The notes under the pieces: generated by a model
The model's input: the letters and a program-made list of their open reading frames with translations, nothing else
Databases searched by the model: none
What the model was told of the DNA's origin: nothing
Shown here: one piece after another, positions 8,205-16,805 of the stretch
How positions within the stretch are numbered: position 1 is the stretch's first letter
How the letters are laid out: every line of letters starts with the position of its first letter
Source of the DNA: Alphaproteobacteria bacterium
GTDB taxonomy: Bacteria > Pseudomonadota > Alphaproteobacteria > Reyranellales > Reyranellaceae
Assembly: GCA_017308235.1 (NCBI GenBank)
Contig: JAFKFL010000007.1
Coordinates: 372,001 to 436,000, forward strand
Direction: 5' to 3'
Length of the DNA stretch: 64,000 bases
Made by a program: the position numbers and the translations under genes

Positions 8205-9470
8205 ATGAGCCCGCGCGGGAAGGAAGGCGATTCCAAATCGACCGCTGGATTGCATCGGCGTTACATGGTCGTTCTGTCTCTTGTAGCCCTTGGTGTCGCG
8301 GCAGCACGCCAATCGTGGGCACAGGGGGACAAGAAGCCGTTTTCGCCGGAGGAGCTCGACCAGATACTGGCGCCGATTGCACTCTATCAGGACGCGTTGC
8401 TGTCCCAGGTCTTGATGGCCGCGTCCTATCCGTTGGAAGTGGTCGAGGCGGCACGTTGGTCGCAAGCAAACCCCGCATTGAAGGGCGACGCCGCAGTAGC
8501 GGCGGTGAAGGACAAAAATTGGGATGTCAGTGTCAAGTCGCTGGTCGCGTTCCCGCCGGTACTGTCGCAGATGAACGATCATCTCGATTGGACGCAAAAG
8601 CTCGGTGACGCAATGATCGAGCAACAGCAAGATGTAGCTGATTCGATCCAACGGCTGCGCGCGCGTGCGGCCGATGCCGGCAACCTGCAGACCACCAAAG
8701 AGCAAGCGGTCAAGACCGAGACCTCTTCTGGAGGCGAACGCATTATTGTCATCGAGCAGGCAAATCCGCAGGTCGTCTATGTGCCGTCCTACAATCCAAG
8801 CTGGGCTTACGGGACCTGGCCCTATCCAGCCTATCCACCGGTCTACTATCCATTCGGTGGCGCGCTCGCGACCGGCTTCATGTGGGGCCTTGGCTTCGCC
8901 GCTGCGGGCGCGATCTTTGGCGGTTGGAACTGGGGGTATGGTGGCGGCAACAGTTATGTAAACGTCAACGCGAACCGCGCCGTGAACATCGACCGCAACT
9001 TCAACCGCGCCAATGTCGGCTCGGGCAACCGCTGGCAACACGACGCGGGACATCGTCGGGGTGTCGCCTATCGTGATTCTTCCACCCGTCAGAAATACGG
9101 TCAGTCGCGGCCTGGCGCCGAACAGCGGCAGCAGTTCCGGGGACGATCCGATCAAGCATCACGGCCAGGTAATGTCGCCAACGCGCGGCCCGGGCCGGGA
9201 GGCGCGGGCGGTGGGCGGCCGGGTCAGGGCAATGTCCGCGGCGGCCAGAACGCGGGCAATGCGCAGCAGCGCCGCGGCAATCAAGGCGGCCAGCGACAGG
9301 GGGGTGGCTTCAGCGGCGTCAATCGTGGTCAGCAGGTCAATCGGGAGGCAAACCGTGGCCGGGCGCAGCAGGGGAGGGCATCGTCGCATCGGTCAGGCGG
9401 CGGAGGGCGCCCTAGTGGTGGAGGTGGGCGTCCTGGCGGTGGTGGCGGTCGACCGGGAGGACGGCGATGA
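8205..9470 (+). CDS. DUF3300 exported protein
   Basis: 421 residues. A signal peptide (RYMVVLSLVALGVAAARQSWA) precedes a conserved globular part: SPEELDQILAPIALYQDALLSQVLMAASYPLEVVEAARW is the DUF3300 signature region, followed by VVYVPSYNPSWAYGTWPYPAYPPVYYP and a glycine-rich hydrophobic stretch. The last 150 residues are a low-complexity tail of G, R, N and Q with glycine-arginine repeats. The function of the family is unknown; exported location is inferred from the signal. The stop overlaps the next gene by 4 bases, forming a DUF3300-DUF2950 pair seen in other proteobacteria. Confidence 0.88.
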   Translation: MSPRGKEGDSKSTAGLHRRYMVVLSLVALGVAAARQSWAQGDKKPFSPEELDQILAPIALYQDALLSQVLMAASYPLEVVEAARWSQANPALKGDAAVAAVKDKNWDVSVKSLVAFPPVLSQMNDHLDWTQKLGDAMIEQQQDVADSIQRLRARAADAGNLQTTKEQAVKTETSSGGERIIVIEQANPQVVYVPSYNPSWAYGTWPYPAYPPVYYPFGGALATGFMWGLGFAAAGAIFGGWNWGYGGGNSYVNVNANRAVNIDRNFNRANVGSGNRWQHDAGHRRGVAYRDSSTRQKYGQSRPGAEQRQQFRGRSDQASRPGNVANARPGPGGAGGGRPGQGNVRGGQNAGNAQQRRGNQGGQRQGGGFSGVNRGQQVNREANRGRAQQGRASSHRSGGGGRPSGGGGRPGGGGGRPGGRR

Positions 9471-10381
9471 GCACCGAATTCTTGCGCGGACTTGCGGTCC
9501 TGGCCTTGGGGTTTTGGCTTTCCATGAGTGCCGCGGCGCAAGCACCGACTTCGTTGAAGAGCTTTCCCACCGCCGAGGCGGCGGCCGATGCGCTGACCGA
9601 CGCCATCCGGCGCGACGACGACAACGCTGTCGCGGCGATACTGGGCTCAGGCTGGCACGACTTTTTGCCGGGTTCGGATCGAGACGACGACGAGGTGCGC
9701 GCCAAGTTCCTCAAGGCATGGGATGAGAGCCACAAGATCGTGCCTGAAGGCGACGACAAGGCTCTGGTCGCAGTTGGCACGACGGGCTGGATTTCGCCCG
9801 TTCCCATCGTGAGGCAGGGTGGCGAATGGCGCTACGATGCCCAGGCCGGCGAAAAGGAGATCCAGGCGCGGCTCATCGGCCGAAACGAGCTGTTCGTCAT
9901 TCAGACGCTGCTCGCTATCGTCGATGCGCAACGCGACTATGTCTCTCTGGATCCGACGAAGGCCGGCGTTCCGGTGTATGCACGCCGATTGCTGAGCTCG
10001 CCTGGACATAAAGATGGCCTGTACTGGGAGAGCAAACCGGGCGAACCAGAGAGCCCGCTCGGACCCTTGGTGGCCAAGGCCCAGCCAGGCGAACTGAACG
10101 CCGATGACTATCACGGCTACCGTTTCCGTCTCCTCTATAGGCAGGGCCCGGACGCGCCCGGCGGCGCATACGATTACCTGGTCAAGGGCCGCATGATGGG
10201 TGGATTCGCCGTTTTGGCCTGGCCCGTCAGATATGACGAGACGGGTGTCATGACCTTCATGGTGAGCCAGAGCGGCGACGTCTACGAACAGGACCTGGGC
10301 CCGTCTACCGCCGAACGGGCGGCTGGCATTGCTTCGTTCAATCCCGATAAAGGATGGGAGAAGGCCGATATGACGCCTTAG
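9467..10381 (+). CDS. DUF2950 exported protein
   Basis: 304 residues with a signal peptide (RGLAVLALGFWLSMSAAAQA). KSFPTAEAAADALTDAIRRDD and GDDKALVAVGTTGWISPVP are typical of the DUF2950 N-terminal region, and YLVKGRMMGGFAVLAWPVRYDETGVMTF of its C-terminal part. The function is unknown. It is translationally coupled to DUF3300 through an ATGA overlap, and the two probably act together in the periplasm or at the outer membrane. Confidence 0.88.
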   Translation: MSTEFLRGLAVLALGFWLSMSAAAQAPTSLKSFPTAEAAADALTDAIRRDDDNAVAAILGSGWHDFLPGSDRDDDEVRAKFLKAWDESHKIVPEGDDKALVAVGTTGWISPVPIVRQGGEWRYDAQAGEKEIQARLIGRNELFVIQTLLAIVDAQRDYVSLDPTKAGVPVYARRLLSSPGHKDGLYWESKPGEPESPLGPLVAKAQPGELNADDYHGYRFRLLYRQGPDAPGGAYDYLVKGRMMGGFAVLAWPVRYDETGVMTFMVSQSGDVYEQDLGPSTAERAAGIASFNPDKGWEKADMTP

Positions 10382-10440
10382 AGGCGGGCATCGAGCGCCC
10401 TTGGCATGGAAGCATGTGACCTGTCCCGGATTATCTGCAG

Positions 10441-10827
10441 TCACGTTTTGGTAAAGCTCGCCGATCCTCGAAAGGTTGTGCCTCGTGTATAGACACCCGT
10501 CAGCTGGTTGCCGGTCCTCGCCAGTTCATATTTTCCTCCCAAAGCAGACTCGATGCTCAATGTTGAACCGGAGACAATGCCAAGACTGGTGTTCTTTGCG
10601 GAATCGGCTTTGTCTCCAAATGTCGAGACGAACGACTTGAGGGAGAACTCCATTTGGCCTTCGATCTGCCCGTTTGATTTGACGGCTGCGATGACCAGAC
10701 GCGCCTCGCCAATGCCTTCGATCTGACCTTTCCATTCGCCAATGAATGCGGATGCGCCCTGCTGCGTATGAGCCGGGGTGATGCTGAGAAACAGCGTGAG
10801 GAGAGCGGCCAGAAATTTCCTGCGCAT
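10441..10827 (-). CDS. Small secreted protein of unknown function
   Basis: 128 residues from the ATG at 10827, with GGAGGG 10 bases upstream; the frame extends to 10857 but those residues precede the signal. A signal peptide (RRKFLAALLTLFLSITPAHT) is followed by an all-beta sequence: WKGQIEGIGEARLVIAA, then GQIEGQMEFSL, SIESALGGKYELAR and LTGVYTRGTTFRGSASF. The repeated G-x-x-x-G-x-hydrophobic pattern suggests a small beta barrel of the kind that binds lipids or polysaccharide. I do not recognise a named family. It converges on the DUF2950 gene. Confidence 0.7.
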   Translation of the reverse strand: MRRKFLAALLTLFLSITPAHTQQGASAFIGEWKGQIEGIGEARLVIAAVKSNGQIEGQMEFSLKSFVSTFGDKADSAKNTSLGIVSGSTLSIESALGGKYELARTGNQLTGVYTRGTTFRGSASFTKT

Positions 10828-10995
10828 CGGAAAGGCACCCTCCCGGGTTTGGAGCAAGCCGGTGGCCCCTGACTAGTGACAATGCATCGCTTTACCAACG
10901 CGATCCTGTCCCACAGCGAGAGAGATACCGGCTGTTCGTGCAGGCCTTGATGGCCACGCGTTTGCAAGCAGTGCCGCCAAAGCCTGAAAGTCCAA

Positions 10996-11589
10996 TCAGG
11001 GCTTGCGCATTATTTGCGCGAACAGGAACTCGGCTTTTACGGCCGTCAGTTTATCTCCGGGTTTCACTCTTGGGAGAGATGCGCGCCCTTCCTGTGTGCG
11101 CACATCGAAGGTCAAGACTTGTCCGCCGGATGGCTGGACAAGCGAGATCGTATTGTTCGCGATGTCGGTCCTTACCACGGTCCAGGTGGATACGTCATAA
11201 GTCGCGACAAACCCGGCCGGCATCTCGTTGGCTCGTGAAGCAGCCATGGCGGCCACTTCTCGATTGGCTGGGGTGGCTGTCCCAGGCGCCGAAAGAACAA
11301 AGCTCAATCTCTCGTCCAGCGTCGCTTCGACGCGATCGCCCACCTTGACCAGATCGAGGCCTCCAACTCCCTCACTGACCCGGCCGCTAACGATTTTGCC
11401 GTTGGTCAGCTTCACCGTAACCTGGCGTGCCCGTGGATCGACTGCAGTAATCTGGCCTTCCGCCACGACACTGGTTGTCATCGTTATGCCGGCAATCGGC
11501 GACGCGGTGGAAGAACCTTGGGCCCAACCGGGGAATGCGGAGGCTAGCAGCAAGCCGGCTGCGGCCACCGCTGAATGGACAGGTCTCAT
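10996..11589 (-). CDS. Secreted protein of unknown function, possible duplicated OB-like domains
   Basis: 197 residues with a signal peptide (VHSAVAAAGLLLASAFPGWAQ). The mature part has two similar beta-rich halves: VVAEGQITAVDPRARQVTVKL with GDRVEATL, and WTVVRTDIANNTISLVQPSG with PGDKLTAV. This suggests a duplicated OB- or SH3-like barrel. I do not recognise a named family. It is the first of several small exported genes on the minus strand between 10.4 and 12.6 kb. Confidence 0.7.
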   Translation of the reverse strand: MRPVHSAVAAAGLLLASAFPGWAQGSSTASPIAGITMTTSVVAEGQITAVDPRARQVTVKLTNGKIVSGRVSEGVGGLDLVKVGDRVEATLDERLSFVLSAPGTATPANREVAAMAASRANEMPAGFVATYDVSTWTVVRTDIANNTISLVQPSGGQVLTFDVRTQEGRASLPRVKPGDKLTAVKAEFLFAQIMRKP

Positions 11590-11657
11590 TGACTACTCCT
11601 TCACCTGGAAATGGTACTGCTCGGGACGCTTCGTCCCACAATCTGCGGTCTCGCTTG

Positions 11658-11987
11658 TTACCGTTTTGCGAGATTGGCCTTCTCCGCCACGATCGCCCGG
11701 TCGATCACCGTGAACAGGTAGGCTTCGGGAGCAAGCGTGCAGCCGCCGCGGACCAGCATGCCGAGCTGGCCTCCCCGTTCATCGGTCGGAAGGGTGACGC
11801 CTCGGTAACGCGCGGCATGCTCGGCCAGGAAGATCGCAAGCTGTCGCCGTGCATCGGGCTGCATGGCCTGCGCCTCTCGACAGGTCACATAGGCGGCCTG
11901 ATCGAAGGTCAACCGCCCGCCTTGGGCGCTGGCTCCGATCGGCAGAAGGAGAAGGATGGCCGCCGCAAGGAAGCTCTTGGCTGACAT
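11658..11987 (-). CDS. HdeA-like small periplasmic protein
   Basis: 109 residues. After a signal peptide (SFLAAAILLLLPIGASA), the mature chain begins LTFDQAAYVTCREAQAM and ends with GGCTLAPEAYLFTVIDRAI. The two cysteines, C36 and C83, are 47 apart, close to the disulfide spacing of HdeA, and the helical pattern matches. HdeA/HdeB proteins are acid-activated periplasmic chaperones. The match is by pattern only. It is 21 bases upstream of the glycine-zipper lipoprotein gene's stop on the same strand, so they may be co-transcribed. Confidence 0.5.
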   Translation of the reverse strand: MSAKSFLAAAILLLLPIGASAQGGRLTFDQAAYVTCREAQAMQPDARRQLAIFLAEHAARYRGVTLPTDERGGQLGMLVRGGCTLAPEAYLFTVIDRAIVAEKANLAKR

Positions 11988-12008
11988 GCTACATTGCCTC
12001 CGCTGGAT

Positions 12009-12227
12009 TCATTTGTCGCCGATGGCGCTGCCGCCGAGGTAACCGACGGCACCGCCGATCAGACCGGCACCTACGACCTGGCCAAAGCTGCCGCCGGTCA
12101 CGAGGCCGATGCCTGTACCGGCCGCCGCACCGACCGCTGCACCCTTTTCGCCTGACGTCATTGGCCGATCGCAGGCGGCCGTGACGCTCATGAGTCCGAT
12201 CAATACGATTGCGATCGTCTTGGTCAT
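12009..12227 (-). CDS. Glycine-zipper lipoprotein
   Basis: 72 residues. The signal ends in a lipobox (SVTAAC, C19), so the mature protein is lipidated. The rest is a glycine zipper: GEKGAAVGAAAGTGIGLVTG followed by GQVVGAGLIGGAVGYLGGSA, the pattern that packs helices in outer-membrane lipoproteins such as those of the OmpA-associated SlyB/YMGG type. An identical FNR-like box (12360-12373) lies 133 bases upstream. Confidence 0.8.
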   Translation of the reverse strand: MTKTIAIVLIGLMSVTAACDRPMTSGEKGAAVGAAAGTGIGLVTGGSFGQVVGAGLIGGAVGYLGGSAIGDK

Positions 12228-12359
12228 GTTTCCCTCATTCTACATTCGCCCCCTTCGGGAGGTCGGTGCGTCCGCTTTGAAGCATCGTCGAAAGGAACTG
12301 AAGGGTTTCCACAGTGTGCCGCCACCAAAAATTGGTAGCGCATCGGTTGGTCGCCCTCC

Positions 12360-12373
12360 TTGACAATAGTCAA
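12360..12373. promoter_or_regulatory. Second copy of the TTGACAATAGTCAA box
   Basis: Identical in all 14 bases to the box at 8131-8144, and the flanks CTCC and T are also shared. It lies upstream of the glycine-zipper lipoprotein gene. The rest of the 12228-12463 gap shows no gene. Confidence 0.6.
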
Positions 12374-12463
12374 TCAGCGCTTCCTGCTCGGGATACCGCC
12401 TCTTGATCGGACGCAGGTTTGTCGAAGGGCGTTATTGAGCTATTGGCAAGGGAATGGAAGCTT

Positions 12464-12613
12464 TCACATCAACGTATGCGATCGCGACCTGCGGGATCGG
12501 CGGCGGCGCTGAATGAAGGCGAGCATCAACAGGATCAGGGGGACGCCGAAGAACGCGACAACGTCCCAGAGGCTAATATAATCAACTAGATCAGCAATCG
12601 CGGGGTCGCCCAT
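12464..12613 (-). CDS. Small single-span membrane peptide
   Basis: 49 residues from the ATG at 12613, with GGGAG about 9-10 bases upstream. It has an acidic N-terminus (GDPAIADLVDY), one hydrophobic helix (VVAFFGVPLILLMLAFI) and a strongly basic tail (QRRRRSRRSRSH). The charge pattern predicts a C-terminus in the cytoplasm. I recognise no family. The start at 12679 gives a longer version without its own signal features. Confidence 0.5.
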   Translation of the reverse strand: MGDPAIADLVDYISLWDVVAFFGVPLILLMLAFIQRRRRSRRSRSHTLM

Positions 12614-12724
12614 GTTGCCAATTCTCCCTCGGCGACATTGTAGGACTGCCGCGCGGGGCAAGGCCATGCGTTTGATCAATCAGGCGGCGCAAGTCGGATA
12701 ATCGGCTGCCAAATTGGGACCGTT

Positions 12725-12738
12725 TTGACTTTAGTCAT
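12725..12738. promoter_or_regulatory. FNR/FixK-like box upstream of the patatin gene
   Basis: TTGACTTTAGTCAT differs from the perfect TTGAC-N4-GTCAA palindrome by one base and lies 73 bases before the patatin-like gene start. Confidence 0.5.
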
Positions 12739-12810
12739 GAACTGCGGTCGGTTCATTCGATAGCTTCGAACATTCGGATCGGCAGGGATTAGCGGCTCTT
12801 GATATTACCG

Positions 12811-14112
12811 ATGGGCGAGTCATTGGATGCCGTGCGACGCTCGTCCCGAGGGATGCGGCGTCGATTGGTGATGACGGGGATGGCATCGGTCGCGCTTGGG
12901 GGATGCGGCGCGCCATCTCGATTGGCCTCTCTGCCTGAGAGATTGCGAGGCACTTCGACTTTCTACGGCCTGCCCGGCGATACGCGCGTGGTTCTCGATG
13001 GCACCGATGACGCCCTCATGGGCCGCATAGCGGTCGAAGCGTTGCAACGCGAACTGGCCTATGACGAGCGTACGGGCATCAAACTGACGGACACGGCAGA
13101 CTACCTGGCCATTTCAGGTGGCGGTGAGAATGGTGCTTATGGGGCGGGCATCCTGACGGCCTGGACGGAAACGGGCTCCCGGCCGACGTTCAAGGCGGTG
13201 ACAGGCGTCAGCACAGGCGCATTGATTGCGCCGTTTGCTTTTCTTGGACCGTCCTACGATGCGCAGCTGGAGCGCTTTTATACCACTATTGAACAAAGCG
13301 ATGTGATGATATCGCGGGGGTTGATCACCGCCGTCTTGAGCGATTCGATGTACGATCCCTCGCCGTTGTTGCGGACGATCCGGAGCGTGATAACGCCGGA
13401 TACGGTGGCGGCGATCGGCCGTGAATATTCGGAAAAGGGACGCCTGTTCTTTGTTTCCACGGCGAACCTGGATGTTCCGGTCGGTGTCTTGTGGAACATC
13501 GGCAGCATCGCGGCGAGCGGCAACCGGGACGCTCCTGAGCTGATTGCCAAGATCCTGCTCGCATCGGCTTCGATTCCAGGCGCCTTTCCGCCTGTCATGA
13601 TTGACGCGAGTGCGGGCACCGAACATTTCCAGGAGATGCATGTTGACGGCGGCACCGTAGCGCAGGTCGTTTTCTATCCGCCGTCCTTTAGCGGCAAGGA
13701 GTTGTTGCCCAGCACAGGTGACAATGCCGACTACCTGGGGCGGGTCATTCTGAAACGCAAACGTCGGCTCTATGTGATTCGTAATTCACGGCCCGGGTCC
13801 GATCTCGAGACCGTCGACCGGAGCACGCTGAAGATCGCTGGCCGTGCCATTTCCACGTTGATCAGCACGCAAGGCATAGGCGATCTCTATCAGCTCTACA
13901 CGATCGCTCAACGTGACCACATCGATTACAACGTGACCTACATACCGGCGAGCTTCTCCGAAAAGCTGCGCCAGCCCTTCGATCGACAGTACATGAACAA
14001 GCTCTACCAACTCGGGCGCGAGACAATGAAGGCGGGCCGCGCCTGGTCCAAGCATCCGCCGGGCTATGATCCCACGCCACTCAGTCAAGTACGTGCGCCA
14101 ACGGCTACATAG
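12811..14112 (+). CDS. Patatin-like phospholipase lipoprotein
   Basis: 433 residues from ATG 12811; TTG 12799 and ATG 12853 are alternatives. An arginine-rich n-region leads into a lipobox (VALGGC, C32), so it is membrane-tethered. The patatin fold is clear: SGGGENGAYGAG at about 102-113 forms the oxyanion hole, GVSTG (132-136) holds the serine nucleophile S134, and HVDGG carries the catalytic aspartate D279. It should hydrolyse acyl esters of lipids at the envelope. Its promoter has an FNR-like box. Confidence 0.9.
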   Translation: MGESLDAVRRSSRGMRRRLVMTGMASVALGGCGAPSRLASLPERLRGTSTFYGLPGDTRVVLDGTDDALMGRIAVEALQRELAYDERTGIKLTDTADYLAISGGGENGAYGAGILTAWTETGSRPTFKAVTGVSTGALIAPFAFLGPSYDAQLERFYTTIEQSDVMISRGLITAVLSDSMYDPSPLLRTIRSVITPDTVAAIGREYSEKGRLFFVSTANLDVPVGVLWNIGSIAASGNRDAPELIAKILLASASIPGAFPPVMIDASAGTEHFQEMHVDGGTVAQVVFYPPSFSGKELLPSTGDNADYLGRVILKRKRRLYVIRNSRPGSDLETVDRSTLKIAGRAISTLISTQGIGDLYQLYTIAQRDHIDYNVTYIPASFSEKLRQPFDRQYMNKLYQLGRETMKAGRAWSKHPPGYDPTPLSQVRAPTAT

Positions 14113-14184
14113 CCCGCCGACTATCGGAATAGCGATCGTGCCGGAGGCCCATATTGTGGGCGATTCCGCCGAAGCGCTCGATCG

Positions 14185-15015
14185 TCACTTGATGGCAAGC
14201 CGCACACAGTAGCTTGCATGCCAAGGCAGCTCTGCCTCTCCGAAGGCCCGGCGGGCGGCATCACGCAGTCCGGTCAATCCGACTTCATCTTCGGTCAGTC
14301 CAAGGTCGAGCACCGGCGGCACGAGTCTCAGTGTCAGCGCAAATCCCACCCATCGTTCCGCCGAGCATGGCTCGCGCTGATGAAGGAACGTCTCCCTCAC
14401 ATATCGGAAGTGACCGCTGTCGCGCAGTCGATCGAGATGGCCGGCTTTGTCCCACTGCTGCTGCTTGCTCTCGATTCCATGATGAAGGCGCAGCTCGCCG
14501 ATCCGGTCGATGAACGCAAGGAACGCGTTCTCGGCTTCCCAGTGAACGACCGGTGGATAGTCATAGTCGTATGCCGCAAACAAACCGCCCGGACGCAGGA
14601 TGCGCGCGACTTCGGCGAGGGTCGTCTCGGGCTCCATGTGATGTAGCGACTGCGCGCAGGTGACGATGTCTGCAGTACCGCTGGCGAGTTCGGTTGCTTG
14701 CGCCACGCCGGCCTTGAACGTGACATTCGACGACGTGTTGTTGGCGACGGCGAGCTTGCGCATCTCATCGAGTGGCTCAATGCCAATCACCTTGTCGGCA
14801 TGAGCGCCCCATTGAAGGGTGGATAGGCCGGTACCGCTGCCGAGATCGACGACGAGGCGTGGCCGCGGACTCAAGGCCAACTGCGTCAGCAGATTGATGA
14901 TCTCGGAAGGAGGCCTGGGACGGCAGGCATCATACGCGGTCGCAAAGCCGGTCCGGCTGTATCCGGTATGGCGCGCGTTCGCCAAGGGGTCGATCCGTCC
15001 CTCAGTCACGTTCAT
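14185..15015 (-). CDS. Class I SAM-dependent methyltransferase
   Basis: 276 residues. LVVDLGSGTGLSTLQWG is motif I, which binds S-adenosylmethionine, VIGIEPLDEM supplies the acidic residue at the end of strand 2, and ADIVTCAQSLHHMEPE is motif IV/post-I. A C-terminal part holds RPGGLFAAYDYDYPPVVHW. The N-terminal YSRTGFATAYDACRP is shared by UbiE-like small-molecule methyltransferases. The substrate is unknown. It stands alone and is divergent from the acyltransferase gene. Confidence 0.88.
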   Translation of the reverse strand: MNVTEGRIDPLANARHTGYSRTGFATAYDACRPRPPSEIINLLTQLALSPRPRLVVDLGSGTGLSTLQWGAHADKVIGIEPLDEMRKLAVANNTSSNVTFKAGVAQATELASGTADIVTCAQSLHHMEPETTLAEVARILRPGGLFAAYDYDYPPVVHWEAENAFLAFIDRIGELRLHHGIESKQQQWDKAGHLDRLRDSGHFRYVRETFLHQREPCSAERWVGFALTLRLVPPVLDLGLTEDEVGLTGLRDAARRAFGEAELPWHASYCVRLAIK

Positions 15016-15228
15016 TCACCCTTCGACATCCCGAATCTCGCAGGGAGGATGTTACACAAAGAACGGAGAGAGCGCTCATCATCGGCGCTGCCGTGTCCAA
15101 CATTTCCCAGCAGCGCGTCTGCAGTGTGAGAATCGCCAAGCTGCCTGGCTCCGGAATGCACTGATCGACGCAACGCTTCTGTTCGTTCGGCGTTCCTTCA
15201 CGCAATGACAAAGTAGGCGGAGTTGCCG

Positions 15229-16344
15229 ATGCGTATTGCGTCCGGCCGCATTCCCGCGATTGATACACTTCGTGGCTTGGCGGCTCTTATTATTATCTTC
15301 TGGCATTACCCATTCTTTTTTGGTCCGAAGCCACTGCCATCGACGTTTGCGCCGTTCTACACGAACGGACAGGCTGCCGTGGATGTCTTCTTCGTCATCT
15401 CAGGCTTCATCCTGAGCTACGTCTATCTCAGCCGCATCTCGGATGTGTCTGATGCGTGGCGCTACGTCGTGAAGCGCATCGCTCGCCTGTATCCGCTCCA
15501 CTTCGTGACGCTGATCGTCGTCGGCGCAATCTTCCTGGGGCTCTGGTTCATTCATGGCCACGAGGCGTACGTATACTCCAACAGAAATCCCTATCACTTC
15601 GTGTTGAATCTCCTGTTGCTCCAACACGTCGGGCTGCAACAGGGGTGGTCCTTCAACGGCCCGTCATGGAGCATATCGACCGAGTTCTGGATCAACGTCG
15701 CCTTCGTTGTCGGCCTGCTGCTCGTCAAACCACGGCGTCAGCTTGTTCTATCCCTCCTGGTCGTTGCCCTGTGCACCTGGGCGATCACTCACTGGGGGCA
15801 AACGTGGCGTGGCGGACCGATGTGGGGCGGATGGTTCGAGCACAATCTCGCGCGAACGGCGTGTGGCTTCTACGCCGGAGTCGCGGTGTACATGCTGTGG
15901 CGAAGCGTTCCCGGATTGCCGGCCCTGGGAGAACTCGCCCTGGTTCTCGGCGTCGGATTGTTCCTCTACTTGATCAGCCTGGAACCGGATGGCCCGCACG
16001 AGATGCTGTTTGGTGCACTGCTCACACTCGTTGCCGCGCCACTGATGGTGTTCGGCACCGCGACGTCCGCGCTCCTCAACGCCGTGTGCTCATCCACTTT
16101 TGGCAAGTGGATCGGAGACATCTCCTACTCGATATATATGTGGCACTTTCCGGTGGCGGCGTTTCTTGTTCTGCTTGGGGCCAGAAGCGCCTTTGCAAGC
16201 CACACCTGGTTGGCGGCGGTCTATGTCGCGATCGTGCTGATCGTGGCCACCGTGTCCTACCACTATCTCGAGGTGCCAGCGCGTGACTGGATTGTCGGAC
16301 GCTTTACGAAGCGCTCGACATTGGTGGCCAACGCAAATTCCTAA
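15229..16344 (+). CDS. Membrane acyltransferase, OafA/YrhL-type
   Basis: 371 residues from the ATG at 15229, with GGAG 6 bases upstream. The N-terminus PAIDTLRGLAALIIIFWHYPFF and AAVDVFFVISGFILSYVY are the hallmark of acyltransferase-3 proteins, with the conserved histidine in the first helix. About ten transmembrane helices follow, ending in VSYHYLEVPAR. These enzymes transfer acetyl or succinyl groups onto exported glycans or antibiotics. There is no adjacent glycan gene to suggest the acceptor. Confidence 0.9.
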   Translation: MRIASGRIPAIDTLRGLAALIIIFWHYPFFFGPKPLPSTFAPFYTNGQAAVDVFFVISGFILSYVYLSRISDVSDAWRYVVKRIARLYPLHFVTLIVVGAIFLGLWFIHGHEAYVYSNRNPYHFVLNLLLLQHVGLQQGWSFNGPSWSISTEFWINVAFVVGLLLVKPRRQLVLSLLVVALCTWAITHWGQTWRGGPMWGGWFEHNLARTACGFYAGVAVYMLWRSVPGLPALGELALVLGVGLFLYLISLEPDGPHEMLFGALLTLVAAPLMVFGTATSALLNAVCSSTFGKWIGDISYSIYMWHFPVAAFLVLLGARSAFASHTWLAAVYVAIVLIVATVSYHYLEVPARDWIVGRFTKRSTLVANANS

Positions 16345-16805
16345 TTCGCCAACCACTCTCCCACCTGCCCATCGAAGAGCGTTCACGTAGCGCCAGCGGG
16401 CTGCGAGGCCAGCAGCTCCTCGACGCCGCCCAGAATGGTGCCGGGCGCACCGGCGCCAGCCTGGATGACGGTCAGCACCGCAGATATCGGGCGGCGGAGG
16501 GAGCGTTCCCTGCCAGCCCACGAGGGCCCTGGCACACGGTCATGCGGCAAGTTGTAGCCTTTGGGGATCAGCCGAGGGGTCGTCAAAGCAACCAGAATGC
16601 GTGCCGAATCCGTCGGGCAATCCATGCAAGCGGTTGCCGGGTAGGGCAGCCTTCGGCTATCACACAAGAAAAGGCGATCCAGGCAAGAAAAATTGGGTTG
16701 CCGACAGGGAAGGAAGCGACCATGGCGGGAGGCGACGGCACTGGGCCTGTCCTGGGTCAAGCTCTGGAATCCGGCCGTATCACGACCGGCTGACCGGCGC
16801 GCCCG
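16345..16805. other. 461-base gap holding a pqiA fragment and no intact gene
   Basis: Apart from the pqiA-like remnant (16389-16482) I see only unconvincing frames. A TCACACAAGAAAAGGCG stretch near 16660 is AT-richer than its neighbours. The RND gene begins right after this gap, where an adaptor gene would normally lie. Confidence 0.6.
16389..16482 (-). pseudogene. Fragment of pqiA
   Basis: Bases 16401-16480 match 32551-32630 within the intact pqiA in 74 of 80 positions, and 16389-16399 matches 32534-32544 with the intervening 6 bases deleted. The minus-strand translation reads AVLTVIQAGAGAPGTILGG then VEELLASQ, close to the PqiA VLTVIQSGAGAPSTILGG. Only about 90 bases survive, so it is a non-functional remnant of a duplicated or rearranged pqi locus. 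Confidence 0.8.
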
